A DNA stretch of 64,000 nt from contig NC_011988.1 of the NCBI RefSeq assembly GCF_000016285.1, positions 310,001 to 374,000 of the forward strand, read 5' to 3'. Below, piece by piece: positions 41,964 to 51,300 of the stretch. Within the stretch, counting starts at the first letter, position 1; each line of letters begins with the position of its first letter. Position numbers and translations under genes: made by a program. The notes under the pieces are model-generated. The model was not told the DNA's origin. It did not search any database and saw nothing but the letters and a program-made list of their open reading frames with translations. The DNA comes from Allorhizobium ampelinum S4 (GTDB lineage: Bacteria; Pseudomonadota; Alphaproteobacteria; Rhizobiales; Rhizobiaceae).

Positions 41964-42980
41964 ATGACCCGGCCTATTCTGGAGATCCGCGATCTCACCA
42001 CCCATTTCCAAACCCGATCCGGCACCGCCCGCGCGGTCGATAAGGTCTCGTTGTCGCTTGAAGCGGGGCAAACGCTCTGCGTTGTCGGCGAGAGCGGCTG
42101 CGGCAAATCGATCACCGCGCTGAGCATCATGGGGCTGGTGCCCTATCCCGGCAAAATCATCGGTGGCGAAGTGCTGCTGGATGGGGCCGATCTGCGCAGC
42201 ATGTCGCCGATGGACCTCAGCAAGGTGCGCGGCAACCGGATTTCGATGATTTTTCAGGACCCTTCCTCCTCGCTCAATCCGGTTCACACCGTGGGGCGGC
42301 AGATTGCCGAGGCTTACCGTCTGCACAAAAACATGGGCAAGCGCGAAGCCGAGGATGCAGCAATCGCCATGCTGAAAGCCGTCGGCATTCCCGATCCCCA
42401 ACGACGCATGAAGGCCTATCCGCATGAAATGTCCGGTGGCATGGCGCAGCGGGTGATGATTGCCATGGCGCTGGCCTGCCAGCCGGAAGTACTGATTGCC
42501 GACGAGCCGACCACCGCGCTGGATGTGACCATTCAGGCGCAAATTCTGGATTTGATGCGCGATTTGCAGCGCGATTTCGGCACCGCCATCATTCTGATCA
42601 CCCATGATCTCGGCGTGGTCGCCGAAATGGCCGATCATGTCGCGGTGATGTATGCGGGCCAAGTGGTAGAGCTTGCCGATGTGAGAACCCTGTTCAAATC
42701 GCCCAAGCATCCCTACACGCAAGCCTTGCTGCGCTCGGTGCCGGTGCTGGGCGAATCTCCTGATATGCTGGAAGTCATCGATGGTCGTGTGCCGCAATTA
42801 ACCCACTTGCCACAGGGCTGTCTGTTCGCGCCGCGTTGCACAGCCCGGCGTGAGGCCAATGAACCGCGCTGTCTGACCGAAGTTCCAGCGCTGACCGAAA
42901 TCCACAAGGCCCATCACTGTCGATGCTGGCTGAACGAACCGGCGACGCTTGCCGGTGAACAAGAGGTTCAGCCCGCATGA
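41964..42980 (+). CDS. Peptide ABC transporter ATP-binding protein, DppD-like
   Basis: ATG 41964 (behind GTGAGGAC) gives 338 residues. Motifs are Walker [10 protein letters not shown] near residue 40, signature [16 protein letters not shown], Walker [13 protein letters not shown] and the switch region [16 protein letters not shown]. The C-terminal oligopeptide domain has the cluster [22 protein letters not shown] whose cysteines can hold an iron-sulfur cluster in this family. The stop overlaps the next start by four bases (ATGA). Confidence 0.94.
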   Translation: MTRPILEIRDLTTHFQTRSGTARAVDKVSLSLEAGQTLCVVGESGCGKSITALSIMGLVPYPGKIIGGEVLLDGADLRSMSPMDLSKVRGNRISMIFQDPSSSLNPVHTVGRQIAEAYRLHKNMGKREAEDAAIAMLKAVGIPDPQRRMKAYPHEMSGGMAQRVMIAMALACQPEVLIADEPTTALDVTIQAQILDLMRDLQRDFGTAIILITHDLGVVAEMADHVAVMYAGQVVELADVRTLFKSPKHPYTQALLRSVPVLGESPDMLEVIDGRVPQLTHLPQGCLFAPRCTARREANEPRCLTEVPALTEIHKAHHCRCWLNEPATLAGEQEVQPA

Positions 42981-43951
42981 GCGCCCTGATCGAAATGAAC
43001 GGCATCAAAATGGCCTTCGCCGTGACCGGCGGGGCGTTCCAGCGAGTGAAAGGCTATGTCAACGCCGTCAATGATGTCAGCCTCACCATCGAGCGCGGGC
43101 GCACGCTGGGTGTGGTCGGTGAAAGCGGCTGCGGAAAATCCACGCTGGCCCGCATCGTGGTGGGTCTGTTCGCGCCGACCGCAGGCGAAATCATCTTTGA
43201 TGACAAGCAGATTGCCGGACCCGGCATGGGTGTTGATTTCGCCTCTTCCCGCCGCATTCAGATTGTCTTTCAAGACCCTTACTCCTCGCTGGATCCACGG
43301 TTGCCGATTGGTGACTCCATTGCCGAAGGCTTGGTCATCCACGGCATTGGCGACAAGGCCAGCCGTCGCAAGGCCGTTGCCGACATGCTGGAACTGGTCG
43401 GCCTGCCGCCGCAGGCTGCGGACCGCTATCCGCATGAATTCTCAGGTGGCCAGCGCCAGCGCATCGGCATCGCCCGCGCCCTCATTCTCCAGCCGGAATT
43501 TCTGGTTTGTGATGAGCCAACGTCTGCACTGGATGTGTCGGTACAGGCGCAAATCCTCAATCTTTTGAAACGGCTAAAAACCCAGCTTAACCTTACCATG
43601 ATGTTCATTTCTCACAATCTGGCCGTGGTGCGCCACATCGCCGATGATGTGGTGGTGATGTATCTCGGCCATGCGGTGGAACTTGGCCCGGTGGAAGCGC
43701 TGTTTACCAATCCGCGCCATCCCTATACCAAGGCGCTTCTCTCCGCGACGCTGATTGCCGATCCAGACCGGCGAGGCGAGCGGATCAAGCTCGTTGGCGA
43801 AATGCCGTCTCCGCTCAATCCACCCACGGGCTGTCCCTTCCATCCTCGCTGCACGCTGGCCAATGACCGCTGCAAGGCGGAAATGCCACTGATGACCATG
43901 ACGGACACCGTCCAGGTGGCCTGTCATGCCGTTGAAGAAGGTCGGGCTTAA
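42977..43951 (+). CDS. Peptide ABC transporter ATP-binding protein, DppF-like
   Basis: This 324-residue partner ATPase has Walker [10 protein letters not shown], signature [16 protein letters not shown], Walker [13 protein letters not shown] and [15 protein letters not shown]. The C-terminal cysteine motif is [22 protein letters not shown]. It forms a heterodimer with DppD to energise the first peptide importer. The M24 peptidase gene follows after 20 bases, suggesting one transcript from 37965 to 45117, apart from the repeat-bearing gap at 39.6-39.9 kb. Confidence 0.94.
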   Translation: MSALIEMNGIKMAFAVTGGAFQRVKGYVNAVNDVSLTIERGRTLGVVGESGCGKSTLARIVVGLFAPTAGEIIFDDKQIAGPGMGVDFASSRRIQIVFQDPYSSLDPRLPIGDSIAEGLVIHGIGDKASRRKAVADMLELVGLPPQAADRYPHEFSGGQRQRIGIARALILQPEFLVCDEPTSALDVSVQAQILNLLKRLKTQLNLTMMFISHNLAVVRHIADDVVVMYLGHAVELGPVEALFTNPRHPYTKALLSATLIADPDRRGERIKLVGEMPSPLNPPTGCPFHPRCTLANDRCKAEMPLMTMTDTVQVACHAVEEGRA

Positions 43952-43971
43952 ATTACCCAAGGAAACAGACC

Positions 43972-45117
43972 ATGTCCTCACTGCTATCAGCCCCGAAAAT
44001 CTCCATGGAAGAGCGGGTTATAAGGTTGGAGACCCTTCGAAAGACCATGGCGGAAAAGGATATCGGCGCCGTGCTGATCGGCTCCACCGAGAGCCTGCGC
44101 TATTTCACCGGGCTGGCCTGGCATGGCAGCGAGCGGCTTGTGGGTGCGGTGATTACGGCATCGGATCTTGTCTATGTGGTGCCGGGCTTTGAGCGCAGCC
44201 GGGTGGAGACATTGCCGCATCTTCCCGGCGATATCAGGGTCTGGGAAGAAGATGAAAGCAGCGCCGCCCTTGTCGCGTCCTTCCTGCCCCACGCTAGCAC
44301 GCTTGCGGTCGACGATTTCGTGCCACTTTTCGTCTACAATGCGCTCAAGCGCGAAATAGTAGCAGATCGGTTGATCGATGGCGGACCGTTGTTGCGCGGT
44401 CAGCGCCTGCGAAAATCCGCCGCTGAAATCGCCATCATCCAATATGCGATGAACCTGACACTGGATGTGCAGCGCAAAGCTCACGCTATGATCCGCCCCG
44501 GCATTGCCGCTTCGGAGGTCGTGCGCTTCATTGATGATGAACACCGACGCCTAGGCGCCAGCAACGGCTCCACCTTCTGCATCGTCTCCTTTGGCGAGAC
44601 CACGTCCCTGCCGCATGGGGCGGATGATGAGCAATATTACCAGCCGGGCGATGTGGTGCTGGTCGATACCGGCTGCCGCATTGATGGCTATAACTCCGAC
44701 ATCACCCGCACCTATATGCTGGAGGAGCCAACCGCCGAGTTCGCCCGCATCTGGGATATCGAGCGAGCAGCGCAGCAGGCGGTTTTCGATGCGGCCCGGA
44801 TTGGCGCGACCTGTGGTAGCCTGGATGATGCGGCCCGCGACGTGCTGACCCGCCACGGCCTCGGCCCGGATTACCAGCTTCCCGGACTGCCCCATCGCGC
44901 CGGTCATGGTCTTGGCCTTGAGGGACATGAGGAGCCCTATATCGTGCGCGGCAACACTGTTCGCCTTGACGCGGGAATGTGCTTTTCCTGCGAGCCGATG
45001 ATCGTGCTGCCCGGACAATTCGGCCTGCGTCTGGAAGACATTATTTACATGACCTCGGATGGACCGAACTGGTTTACCCAACCCGCCAAGGGGCCGACGG
45101 AGCCTTTCTCGGGATAA
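43972..45117 (+). CDS. M24-family peptidase (Xaa-Pro aminopeptidase-like)
   Basis: This 381-residue protein has a creatinase-type N-terminal domain (about 20-150) and a pita-bread C-terminal domain. All five metal ligands are visible: Asp in LVDTGCRIDG, Asp in YNSDITRTYM, His in HRAGHGLGLEGHE, Glu in FSCEPMIVL and Glu in LRLEDIIYM. It would remove N-terminal residues from proline-containing peptides, consistent with lying directly after a peptide importer. A creatinase-like or dipeptidase (prolidase) activity is the alternative. AAGGAAA precedes ATG 43972. Confidence 0.9.
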   Translation: MSSLLSAPKISMEERVIRLETLRKTMAEKDIGAVLIGSTESLRYFTGLAWHGSERLVGAVITASDLVYVVPGFERSRVETLPHLPGDIRVWEEDESSAALVASFLPHASTLAVDDFVPLFVYNALKREIVADRLIDGGPLLRGQRLRKSAAEIAIIQYAMNLTLDVQRKAHAMIRPGIAASEVVRFIDDEHRRLGASNGSTFCIVSFGETTSLPHGADDEQYYQPGDVVLVDTGCRIDGYNSDITRTYMLEEPTAEFARIWDIERAAQQAVFDAARIGATCGSLDDAARDVLTRHGLGPDYQLPGLPHRAGHGLGLEGHEEPYIVRGNTVRLDAGMCFSCEPMIVLPGQFGLRLEDIIYMTSDGPNWFTQPAKGPTEPFSG

Positions 45118-45202
45118 GGGCAGCATCTGTTTGCCTAAAATAAAAGCAGTATGAAAAAATATGCAGAGTCGGATTGACTCATCTCTTCGTTCGTCTGAGT
45201 AT

Positions 45203-45230
45203 GAACCAATTATCAATTGGTTCGAACCAA
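45203..45230. promoter_or_regulatory. Nested palindromes: GntR-type operator
   Basis: GAACCAATT-ATC-AATTGGTTC (45203-45223) overlaps the 14-base perfect palindrome TTGGTTCGAACCAA (45217-45230), so three AACCAA/TTGGTT half-sites alternate. A possible -35 TTGACT lies at 45174-45179. The block ends three bases before ATG 45234, as expected for autoregulation, and it controls the choice of start codon for the gene. Confidence 0.65.
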
Positions 45231-45233
45231 TGC

Positions 45234-45950
45234 ATGATTGACGATCACGACAATTCCAATCTCGCCCTGAACAAATTGCGTGAACTGCTGAGCTCCGGCC
45301 GGTTCAGTGCAGGGGAAAAACTGCCGACGGAGCGGTCATTGTGCGAGGAGCTTTGCCTTGGCCGCCGTTCCGTTCGCCGGGCTCTGGAGGTTCTTGAAGC
45401 AGAAGGGCTTATCTGGCGGCGGCAGGGGTCTGGTACGTTTGCTGGCGCACGCCCCGACGCATTCGATGACTATGTCGGCGCCCTGGTTGCCGGAACCGAT
45501 CCTTTGGAAGTCATGGAAGTGCGCCTGCGGCTTGAGCCGCAACTGGCACAGCTGGCGGCCCTGCGGGCCAATGCGACGGATGTGCAGGCCATGTATGATC
45601 TGGTGGCAAAGATCGGCGCCAGCAAGGATGCCGATGGGCGGGAGCTTTGGGATGGGGCGCTGCATCGAAAGATTGCCCAATGCGCTGGCAACAGCCTTTT
45701 CCTGGCGCTGTTCGATGTGATGAACCGGACGCGGCAGGACCCGGCCTGGCAGAATATTCGTGAACAGGCGCGGGCGTTTGCTCAAACCCGCCCTGTCACC
45801 CATGGCCAGCATCTCGCCATTATCGACCGTATTGCCTCGCACGACCCGATCGGAGCGGGCGAAGCCATGCGGGTCCACCTTCTCACCCTGCAAGAGAGCC
45901 TGATCCGCATTACCTCGATCGATACCGCCGTCCACGTCGCAGAGGCATGA
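45234..45950 (+). CDS. GntR/FadR-type transcriptional regulator
   Basis: Start ATG 45234 is preferred because the palindromic operator covers the region up to 45230; ATG 45201 would place the operator inside the coding sequence. No ribosome site is obvious for either, so the mRNA could be leaderless. The product of 238 residues has a winged helix (RFSAGEKLPTERSLCEELCLGRRSVRRALEVLEAEGLIWRRQGSGTF) and a C-terminal helical FCD-type domain (LHRKIAQCAGNSLF, THGQHLAIIDRIASHD). It sits between the two peptide importers and likely controls the second one, which starts 51 bases downstream. Confidence 0.88.
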   Translation: MIDDHDNSNLALNKLRELLSSGRFSAGEKLPTERSLCEELCLGRRSVRRALEVLEAEGLIWRRQGSGTFAGARPDAFDDYVGALVAGTDPLEVMEVRLRLEPQLAQLAALRANATDVQAMYDLVAKIGASKDADGRELWDGALHRKIAQCAGNSLFLALFDVMNRTRQDPAWQNIREQARAFAQTRPVTHGQHLAIIDRIASHDPIGAGEAMRVHLLTLQESLIRITSIDTAVHVAEA

Positions 45951-46001
45951 CGGCCAAGAACTGCCTATCATCAGCATAAAAACAACAATGAGGGGAATGG
46001 C

Positions 46002-47510
46002 ATGAAACTGAACAGAGTTTTGACCGCGCTGCTCGTCACCGCCGCTTTTGCCGCACCTGTGATGGCCGCTGACCTGAAGATCGGCTTGTCGGAAGACCCT
46101 GACGTGCTCGATCCGGCGCAGTCGCGCACGTTCGTGGGGCGTATTGTCTATACGGCCATGTGCGACAAACTGGTTGATGTCTCGCCCGACTTGAAAATCA
46201 TCCCGCAGCTTGCCACCGGCTGGGCCTGGAGCGAGGGTGGCAAGGTTTTAACCATGACGCTGCGCCAGGGCGTGAAATTTCACGACGAAACACCCCTCAA
46301 CGCCGAAGCTGTTGTCGCCACCATCCAGCGCAACATGACCATGCCGGAATCGCGCCGCAAGAGCGAGCTTGCCTCGGTTGAAAAGGTCGAGGCTATCGGC
46401 AGCGATACGGTGAAATTTACCCTCAAGGCCCCGGATTCGACCCTGCTGGCGCAATTGTCCGACCGGGCCGGGATGATCGTCTCGCCCAAGGCCGCCAAGG
46501 AATTGGGCGCTAATTTCGGCAGCCATCCCGTCTGCGCCGGTCCATTCAAATTCGTCGAGCGGGTGCAGCAGGACCGGATCGTGCTGGAGAAATTTGCCGA
46601 TTACTGGAACAAGGATCAGATCTTCATCAACAAGCTCACCTATCTGCCGATTGTCGATAGCACGGTGCGCCTCGCCAATTTGCGCTCCGGTGATCTCGAT
46701 ATGATTGAGCGGGTGGCGCCGACCGATGCCGCCTCCATCAAATCCGATGGCAAGCTGGACTTTGAACAGGCAGTGGGCGTTGGTTACATGGCGATGTATG
46801 TTAATATCGGCAATGGTCCTCGCGCCAATAACCCGCTTGGCAAGGACAAGCGCCTGCGGCAGGCCTTCTCGCTGGCCATCGATCGCGAAGCACTGAATCA
46901 GATCGTCTTTGAGGGGACGGCTCTGGCGGGCAATCAGCCATTTCCGCCTGTGAGCCCCTGGTATGACAAGCGGATTCCCGTTCCTGCCCGCGATGTCGAA
47001 AAGGCAAAAGCCCTGGTCAAAGCCGCTGGATTTGACCGGGTGCCGATTGAGTTGCAGGTGTCCAACAGCGCGACGATGTTGCAGATGATGCAGGTCGTGC
47101 AATCGATGGTCGCTGAGGCTGGTTTTGACGTGACGCTGAAGACGATGGAATTTGCCACCATGCTCAACGAGCAGACGACTGGAAATTACCAAATCAGCCG
47201 TTCGGATTGGTCCGGGCGTGTGGACCCGGATGGCAATCTGCATCAGTTCGTCACCTGCAAGGGTGGCATCAACGATACCAAATATTGCAATCCCGCCGTC
47301 GATACGCTGTTGAACGAAGCGCGGCAATCCACCGACGACGCCGTGCGCAAGCAGAAATATGATGCGGCCGATGAAATCCTGAATGACGACCTGCCGATCA
47401 TCTATCTCGGTCATCAGTCCTGGCTCTGGGCGTCGAGCAAGAAGATCACCGGTTTTGTGCCGTCACCGGATGGAATGATCCGGCTGACGGGCATGCAAAA
47501 GGCCAATTGA
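46002..47510 (+). CDS. Oligopeptide/glutathione-type ABC transporter substrate-binding protein (SBP family 5)
   Basis: This 502-residue protein has a signal peptide cleaved near VMA-A. Family motifs come in the usual order: LKIGLSEDPDVLDPAQ at 25-40, VKFHDETPLNAEAV at 91-104, DTVKFTLKAPD at 135-145, CAGPFKF at 178-184, FADYWNK at 198-204, and RLRQAFSLAIDREALNQIVFEG in the middle. The standard order makes it the internal reference for the permuted protein at 37965. It starts an operon with two permeases, a gamma-glutamyltransferase and a double ATPase, the same set as the E. coli glutathione importer Gsi. GAGGGGAATGGC precedes ATG 46002. Confidence 0.93.
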   Translation: MKLNRVLTALLVTAAFAAPVMAADLKIGLSEDPDVLDPAQSRTFVGRIVYTAMCDKLVDVSPDLKIIPQLATGWAWSEGGKVLTMTLRQGVKFHDETPLNAEAVVATIQRNMTMPESRRKSELASVEKVEAIGSDTVKFTLKAPDSTLLAQLSDRAGMIVSPKAAKELGANFGSHPVCAGPFKFVERVQQDRIVLEKFADYWNKDQIFINKLTYLPIVDSTVRLANLRSGDLDMIERVAPTDAASIKSDGKLDFEQAVGVGYMAMYVNIGNGPRANNPLGKDKRLRQAFSLAIDREALNQIVFEGTALAGNQPFPPVSPWYDKRIPVPARDVEKAKALVKAAGFDRVPIELQVSNSATMLQMMQVVQSMVAEAGFDVTLKTMEFATMLNEQTTGNYQISRSDWSGRVDPDGNLHQFVTCKGGINDTKYCNPAVDTLLNEARQSTDDAVRKQKYDAADEILNDDLPIIYLGHQSWLWASSKKITGFVPSPDGMIRLTGMQKAN

Positions 47511-47610
47511 CGTCTTGCTTTTTGCCCTGGCGATCCTGTCACGGAAGCGATCTTTGTCAGGCGGCAGGTCCGCCGCCTGACACAAACGTCTCATTCATCC
47601 GGAGACCGTC

Positions 47611-48558
47611 ATGCCCACTTTCCTTGCCCGGCGCCTGTTGCTGGCCATACCGACGCTGCTGATCATTTCTGTCTTCGTTTTTTCGCTGCAAAAGCTTCTG
47701 CCGGGAGATCCGGTGCTGATCATGGCGGGAGAAGACCGCGATCCCGCGGTGATGGAAAGCCTGCGCGAGAAATACCACCTGAATGATCCGATGCCCGTTC
47801 AATATGTAATGTGGCTTGGCGCCGCGCTGAAGGGTGATCTCGGCATGTCGTTGCGAACCAACCAGCCCGTGCTGGAACTGATCGGCGAGAAACTGCCCGT
47901 CACCTGCCAACTGGCCATCATGTCGATGATCTTTGCTCTCACCCTCGGCATTCCCCTCGGCATTCTGGCCGCGGTCAAGAAGAATACGCTGATCGATTAC
48001 CTGGCTAGCGTGGTGGCGCTATCTGGCCTGTCGATCCCGAATTTCTGGCTTGGTATCATGCTCATTCTTCTGGTTTCGGTCCGGCTCGGCTGGCTGCCGG
48101 CCTCCGGTTATCAACCATTCTTCTCCGACCCATGGATGTCGATGAAAACCATGCTGATGCCGTCTTTCGTGCTCGGCAATGCCTTGGCAGCATCGATCAT
48201 GCGCCACACGCGCTCGGCCATGCTAGGGGTTCTCAGTTCGGATTATGTGCGCACCGCCCGCGCCAAGGGCATGCCCGAACGTTCGGTCATCTTGTCTCAC
48301 AGTTTTCGCAATGCTGTTTTGCCCATCGTCACCCTGACCGCCTTGCTTTTTGGCGAATTGCTGGCCGGTGCGGTGCTGACGGAGCAGATTTTCACCATTC
48401 CCGGCTTTGGCAAGCTGATCGTCGATGCGGTGTTCAATCGCGACTATGCCGTCGTCCAGGGCGTTGTGCTCTGCACCGCCATCGGCTTCATCCTGATGAA
48501 CCTGATGGCCGATTGTCTCTATCTTCTTCTCAATCCTCGGATGAGGGCCAGCCTATGA
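47611..48558 (+). CDS. Peptide ABC transporter permease, DppB/GsiC-like
   Basis: This 315-residue permease opens with MPTFLARRLLLAIPTLLIISVFVFSLQKLLPGDP and has the loop GVLSSDYVRTARAKGMPERSVILSHSFRNAVLPIV near residue 205. The length is standard, without the extra segment found in the permease of the first importer. A 100-base gap separates it from the binding-protein gene. Its stop overlaps the next start (ATGA). CGGAGACC precedes ATG 47611. Confidence 0.94.
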   Translation: MPTFLARRLLLAIPTLLIISVFVFSLQKLLPGDPVLIMAGEDRDPAVMESLREKYHLNDPMPVQYVMWLGAALKGDLGMSLRTNQPVLELIGEKLPVTCQLAIMSMIFALTLGIPLGILAAVKKNTLIDYLASVVALSGLSIPNFWLGIMLILLVSVRLGWLPASGYQPFFSDPWMSMKTMLMPSFVLGNALAASIMRHTRSAMLGVLSSDYVRTARAKGMPERSVILSHSFRNAVLPIVTLTALLFGELLAGAVLTEQIFTIPGFGKLIVDAVFNRDYAVVQGVVLCTAIGFILMNLMADCLYLLLNPRMRASL

Positions 48559-49424
48559 CCGCCATGAGTGAGGCCGCAACTGGCCCGTCCCCCCTATCCG
48601 GCAGAGGCTGGCGCAAACTGAAAGCCAACAAGGCAGCGTTGGTTGGCCTTGGCATCATCCTGTTCTTTCTGGTGGTGGCGCTGCTGGCGCCGCTGCTGCC
48701 CATCGCCGATCCCTTGGCGTCGAGCTGGTCAGCCATTCGCAAGGCACCGTCGCTGGCCCACCCGTTCGGCACGGATGACCTTGGCCGCGATATTATGTCC
48801 CGGATGATCTGGGGGGCGAGGGCATCGCTTGCGGCAGGAATTTTCTCCGTGGCGATTGCCACCATCCTTGGTGTTCCGCTTGGCATCCTCTCCGGTTATT
48901 TCGGCGGCTGGATCGATATGGTGATTTCCCGCATCACCGAGGCCTTCCTGGCAATGCCTTTTCTGATCATGGCCATCGCTCTTGCCGCCTTTCTTGGGCC
49001 GAGCCTGACCAATGCGATGATCGCCATCGGCCTTTCGGCGCTGCCAACCTTCATCCGGTTGAGTCGAGGTCAGGTTTTGGCCGTCAAGACGGAAGATTAC
49101 GTGGAGGGCGCACGCTCCATTGGCCTTGGACATGTGGCAATCATGAGCCGTTACATCTTTCCCAATATCCTGGCGCCGGTTCTGGTGCAGGCAACACTGA
49201 CGGTTGCCACTGCGATCATCGCCGAAGCCAGCCTGTCTTTTCTGGGTCTTGGACAGCAGCCGCCAGCGCCCAGCTGGGGCTCGATGCTGAATGTCGCCAA
49301 GAATTTCCTCAGTCAGGCACCGTGGATGGCCATTTGGCCGGGCGGTGCGATTTTTCTCGTCGTCATTGGGTTCAATCTCCTGGGGGACGGGCTGCGTGAC
49401 GTTCTCGATCCGCGCTCGTCCTGA
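48555..49424 (+). CDS. Peptide ABC transporter permease, DppC/GsiD-like
   Basis: ATG 48555 overlaps the upstream stop and gives 289 residues; longer upstream extension in this frame is an overlap with the previous gene. Features are a soluble start, helix LVGLGIILFFLVVALLAPLLPI, the conserved HPFGTDDLGRDIMSRMIWGARASL, the EAA loop VKTEDYVEGARSIGLGHVAIMSRYIFPNIL and the DppC-type end [16 protein letters not shown]. It lacks the cysteine-bearing insertion of its counterpart at 41003. Confidence 0.94.
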   Translation: MTAMSEAATGPSPLSGRGWRKLKANKAALVGLGIILFFLVVALLAPLLPIADPLASSWSAIRKAPSLAHPFGTDDLGRDIMSRMIWGARASLAAGIFSVAIATILGVPLGILSGYFGGWIDMVISRITEAFLAMPFLIMAIALAAFLGPSLTNAMIAIGLSALPTFIRLSRGQVLAVKTEDYVEGARSIGLGHVAIMSRYIFPNILAPVLVQATLTVATAIIAEASLSFLGLGQQPPAPSWGSMLNVAKNFLSQAPWMAIWPGGAIFLVVIGFNLLGDGLRDVLDPRSS

Positions 49425-49471
49425 CGCAAACAGCTAAGATACATCATCATTTCAATTCTGGGATATATGCT

Positions 49472-51256
49472 ATGACTGACTTTACCACCCGGCCTGAAAT
49501 TCTCGGCACCTTTGGCGTTGTTACCTCCACCCACTGGATTGCCTCTGCCGTCGGCATGGCCATACTGGAAAAGGGTGGCAATGCCTTCGATGCTGCCGTC
49601 GCCACCGGCTTCGTGCTGCAAGTTGTCGAGCCGCATCTGTGTGGTCCGGGCGGCGATATGCCAGCCGTGATCTACTCGAAAAACAAGGACAAGGTGGAGG
49701 TCATCTGCGCCCAAGGGCCTGCACCGGCGGGCGCCACCATCGAGCACTACACGGAGGAAGGGCTGGATCTCATTCCCGGCGATGGCCTGCTGGCAACCGT
49801 TATCCCCGGCGCCTTCGATGGCTGGATGCTGATGCTGCGCGATTACGGCACGATGAGCGTGCGCGACGTGCTGGAACCAGCCATTTATTATGCCGAAAAA
49901 GGCCATCCGGTTCTGGCCAGAGTTTCGGCCACCATCAAGGGACTTGGCAGTTTCTTCGAACAGCATTGGCCAACCTCGCACCAGACCTGGTTGCCGGGCG
50001 GCTTCGCCCCGGAGCCGAATAGCCTGTTTACCAATCCGGTTCTGGCCGAGACCTGGAAGCGGATCATTGTGGAAGCCGAGGCCAAATCCGGTCGCGAGGC
50101 GCAGATTGAAGCAGCGCGCGACGCCTTCTACCGTGGTTTCGTCGCTGAACAGATCGATCGCTATGTCCAGTCCACGGCAGTGATGGATGCGAGCGGTGCG
50201 TGTCACAAAGGCGTGCTGACGGCTGACGATATGGCGCAGTGGTCTGCGACCATAGAGGAGCCGCAAACCTTTGATTATCATGGCTGGACCGTGGCCAAGA
50301 CCGGACCATGGGGGCAGGGGCCAGTGCTGTTGCAAGCCCTGTCCCTCCTGAAAGGCTTCGATATTGCGGCAATGGCTTCGGATGGCCCGGATTTCGTTCA
50401 CACCGTCACCGAGGCCATGAAGCTGGCCTATGCCGACCGGGAGATTTATTATGGCGATCCGGCCTTCGCCACCGTGCCGATGCAGCATTTGCTGAGCGAG
50501 GCCTATGCCACTGAGCGTCGCGCATTGATCGGTGAGACGGCGTCTTTCGATCTGGTGCCGGGCCGGGTTGCCGGCTTTGAAGATCAATATGCCCGCACCA
50601 TGGAGATGTTGGGTGCCACGTCGAAAACCGGGGCGGTGTTTGAGCCGACCATGGCGCATTTGAGCGAAAAGCGCGGTGATACCGTGCATATCGATGTGAT
50701 CGACCGCGACGGCAATATGGTGTCCGTCACGCCATCCGGTGGCTGGCTGCAATCCTCGCCGATTGTGCCGGGACTGGGCTTCTGTCTCAATTCCCGGGCG
50801 CAGATGTTCTGGCTGAAACCCGGCCTTCCCACCTCGCTGCAACCAGGCAAGCGCCCGCGCACCACCCTGACTCCATCGATCGCGCTCTATGAGGGCCGTC
50901 CCACCCTGTCGTTTGGCACGCCGGGCGGCGACCAGCAGGATCAATGGCAGCTGTCGTTCTTCCTGCGCTATGTTCACCATGGCTTCAATCTTCAGGCTGC
51001 CATCGATCGGCCGCTGTTCCACACCTCGCATTTCCCTGGCTCGTTTTATCCTCGCACCCGTGAGCCGGGCAGCCTGATGGTGGAGAAGAATTTCCCCGAG
51101 GCGACGATTGCCGAACTGGCCAGACGCGGTCATGCCCTGACCGTCGCCGAACCATGGTCTATCGGCCGGTTGACCGCAGCGCGGCGCGATGCCGATGGAC
51201 TCTTGCGGGCGGCGGCCACGCCAAGGCTGATGCAGGCCTATGCGGTTGGACGATAA
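49472..51256 (+). CDS. Gamma-glutamyltransferase (GGT/Ntn hydrolase), probably cytoplasmic
   Basis: This 594-residue protein of the GGT family opens with VVTSTHWIASAVGMAILEKGGNAFDAAVATGFVLQVVEPHLCGPGGD, the N-terminal substrate-binding region. The autocleavage and catalytic Thr is Thr404 in KRGDTVHIDVIDRDGNMVSVTPSGG. Later motifs are RPRTTLTPSIALYEGRPTLSFGTPGGDQQDQWQLSFFL. No signal peptide is visible, unlike periplasmic GGT of enterobacteria, so it should act on imported gamma-glutamyl peptides in the cytoplasm. It lies between the permease and ATPase genes of the second importer. Related oxamate amidohydrolase or acylase activities share this fold. Confidence 0.9.
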   Translation: MTDFTTRPEILGTFGVVTSTHWIASAVGMAILEKGGNAFDAAVATGFVLQVVEPHLCGPGGDMPAVIYSKNKDKVEVICAQGPAPAGATIEHYTEEGLDLIPGDGLLATVIPGAFDGWMLMLRDYGTMSVRDVLEPAIYYAEKGHPVLARVSATIKGLGSFFEQHWPTSHQTWLPGGFAPEPNSLFTNPVLAETWKRIIVEAEAKSGREAQIEAARDAFYRGFVAEQIDRYVQSTAVMDASGACHKGVLTADDMAQWSATIEEPQTFDYHGWTVAKTGPWGQGPVLLQALSLLKGFDIAAMASDGPDFVHTVTEAMKLAYADREIYYGDPAFATVPMQHLLSEAYATERRALIGETASFDLVPGRVAGFEDQYARTMEMLGATSKTGAVFEPTMAHLSEKRGDTVHIDVIDRDGNMVSVTPSGGWLQSSPIVPGLGFCLNSRAQMFWLKPGLPTSLQPGKRPRTTLTPSIALYEGRPTLSFGTPGGDQQDQWQLSFFLRYVHHGFNLQAAIDRPLFHTSHFPGSFYPRTREPGSLMVEKNFPEATIAELARRGHALTVAEPWSIGRLTAARRDADGLLRAAATPRLMQAYAVGR

Positions 51257-51300
51257 GTCACGCCTGGGGCTGTAGACCCGATCACCAACGAGGACCTGTC

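Noticed and set aside
46248..47414. Minus-strand frame of 388 codons opposite the second binding protein
   Set aside because: It shows antisense-type composition with no motif; the plus-strand gene is complete.
49313..51133. Minus-strand frame of 606 codons opposite the gamma-glutamyltransferase gene
   Set aside because: It has no recognisable domain and is rich in His, Arg and Gln in the pattern of an antisense frame; the plus strand encodes a full GGT with its catalytic Thr.
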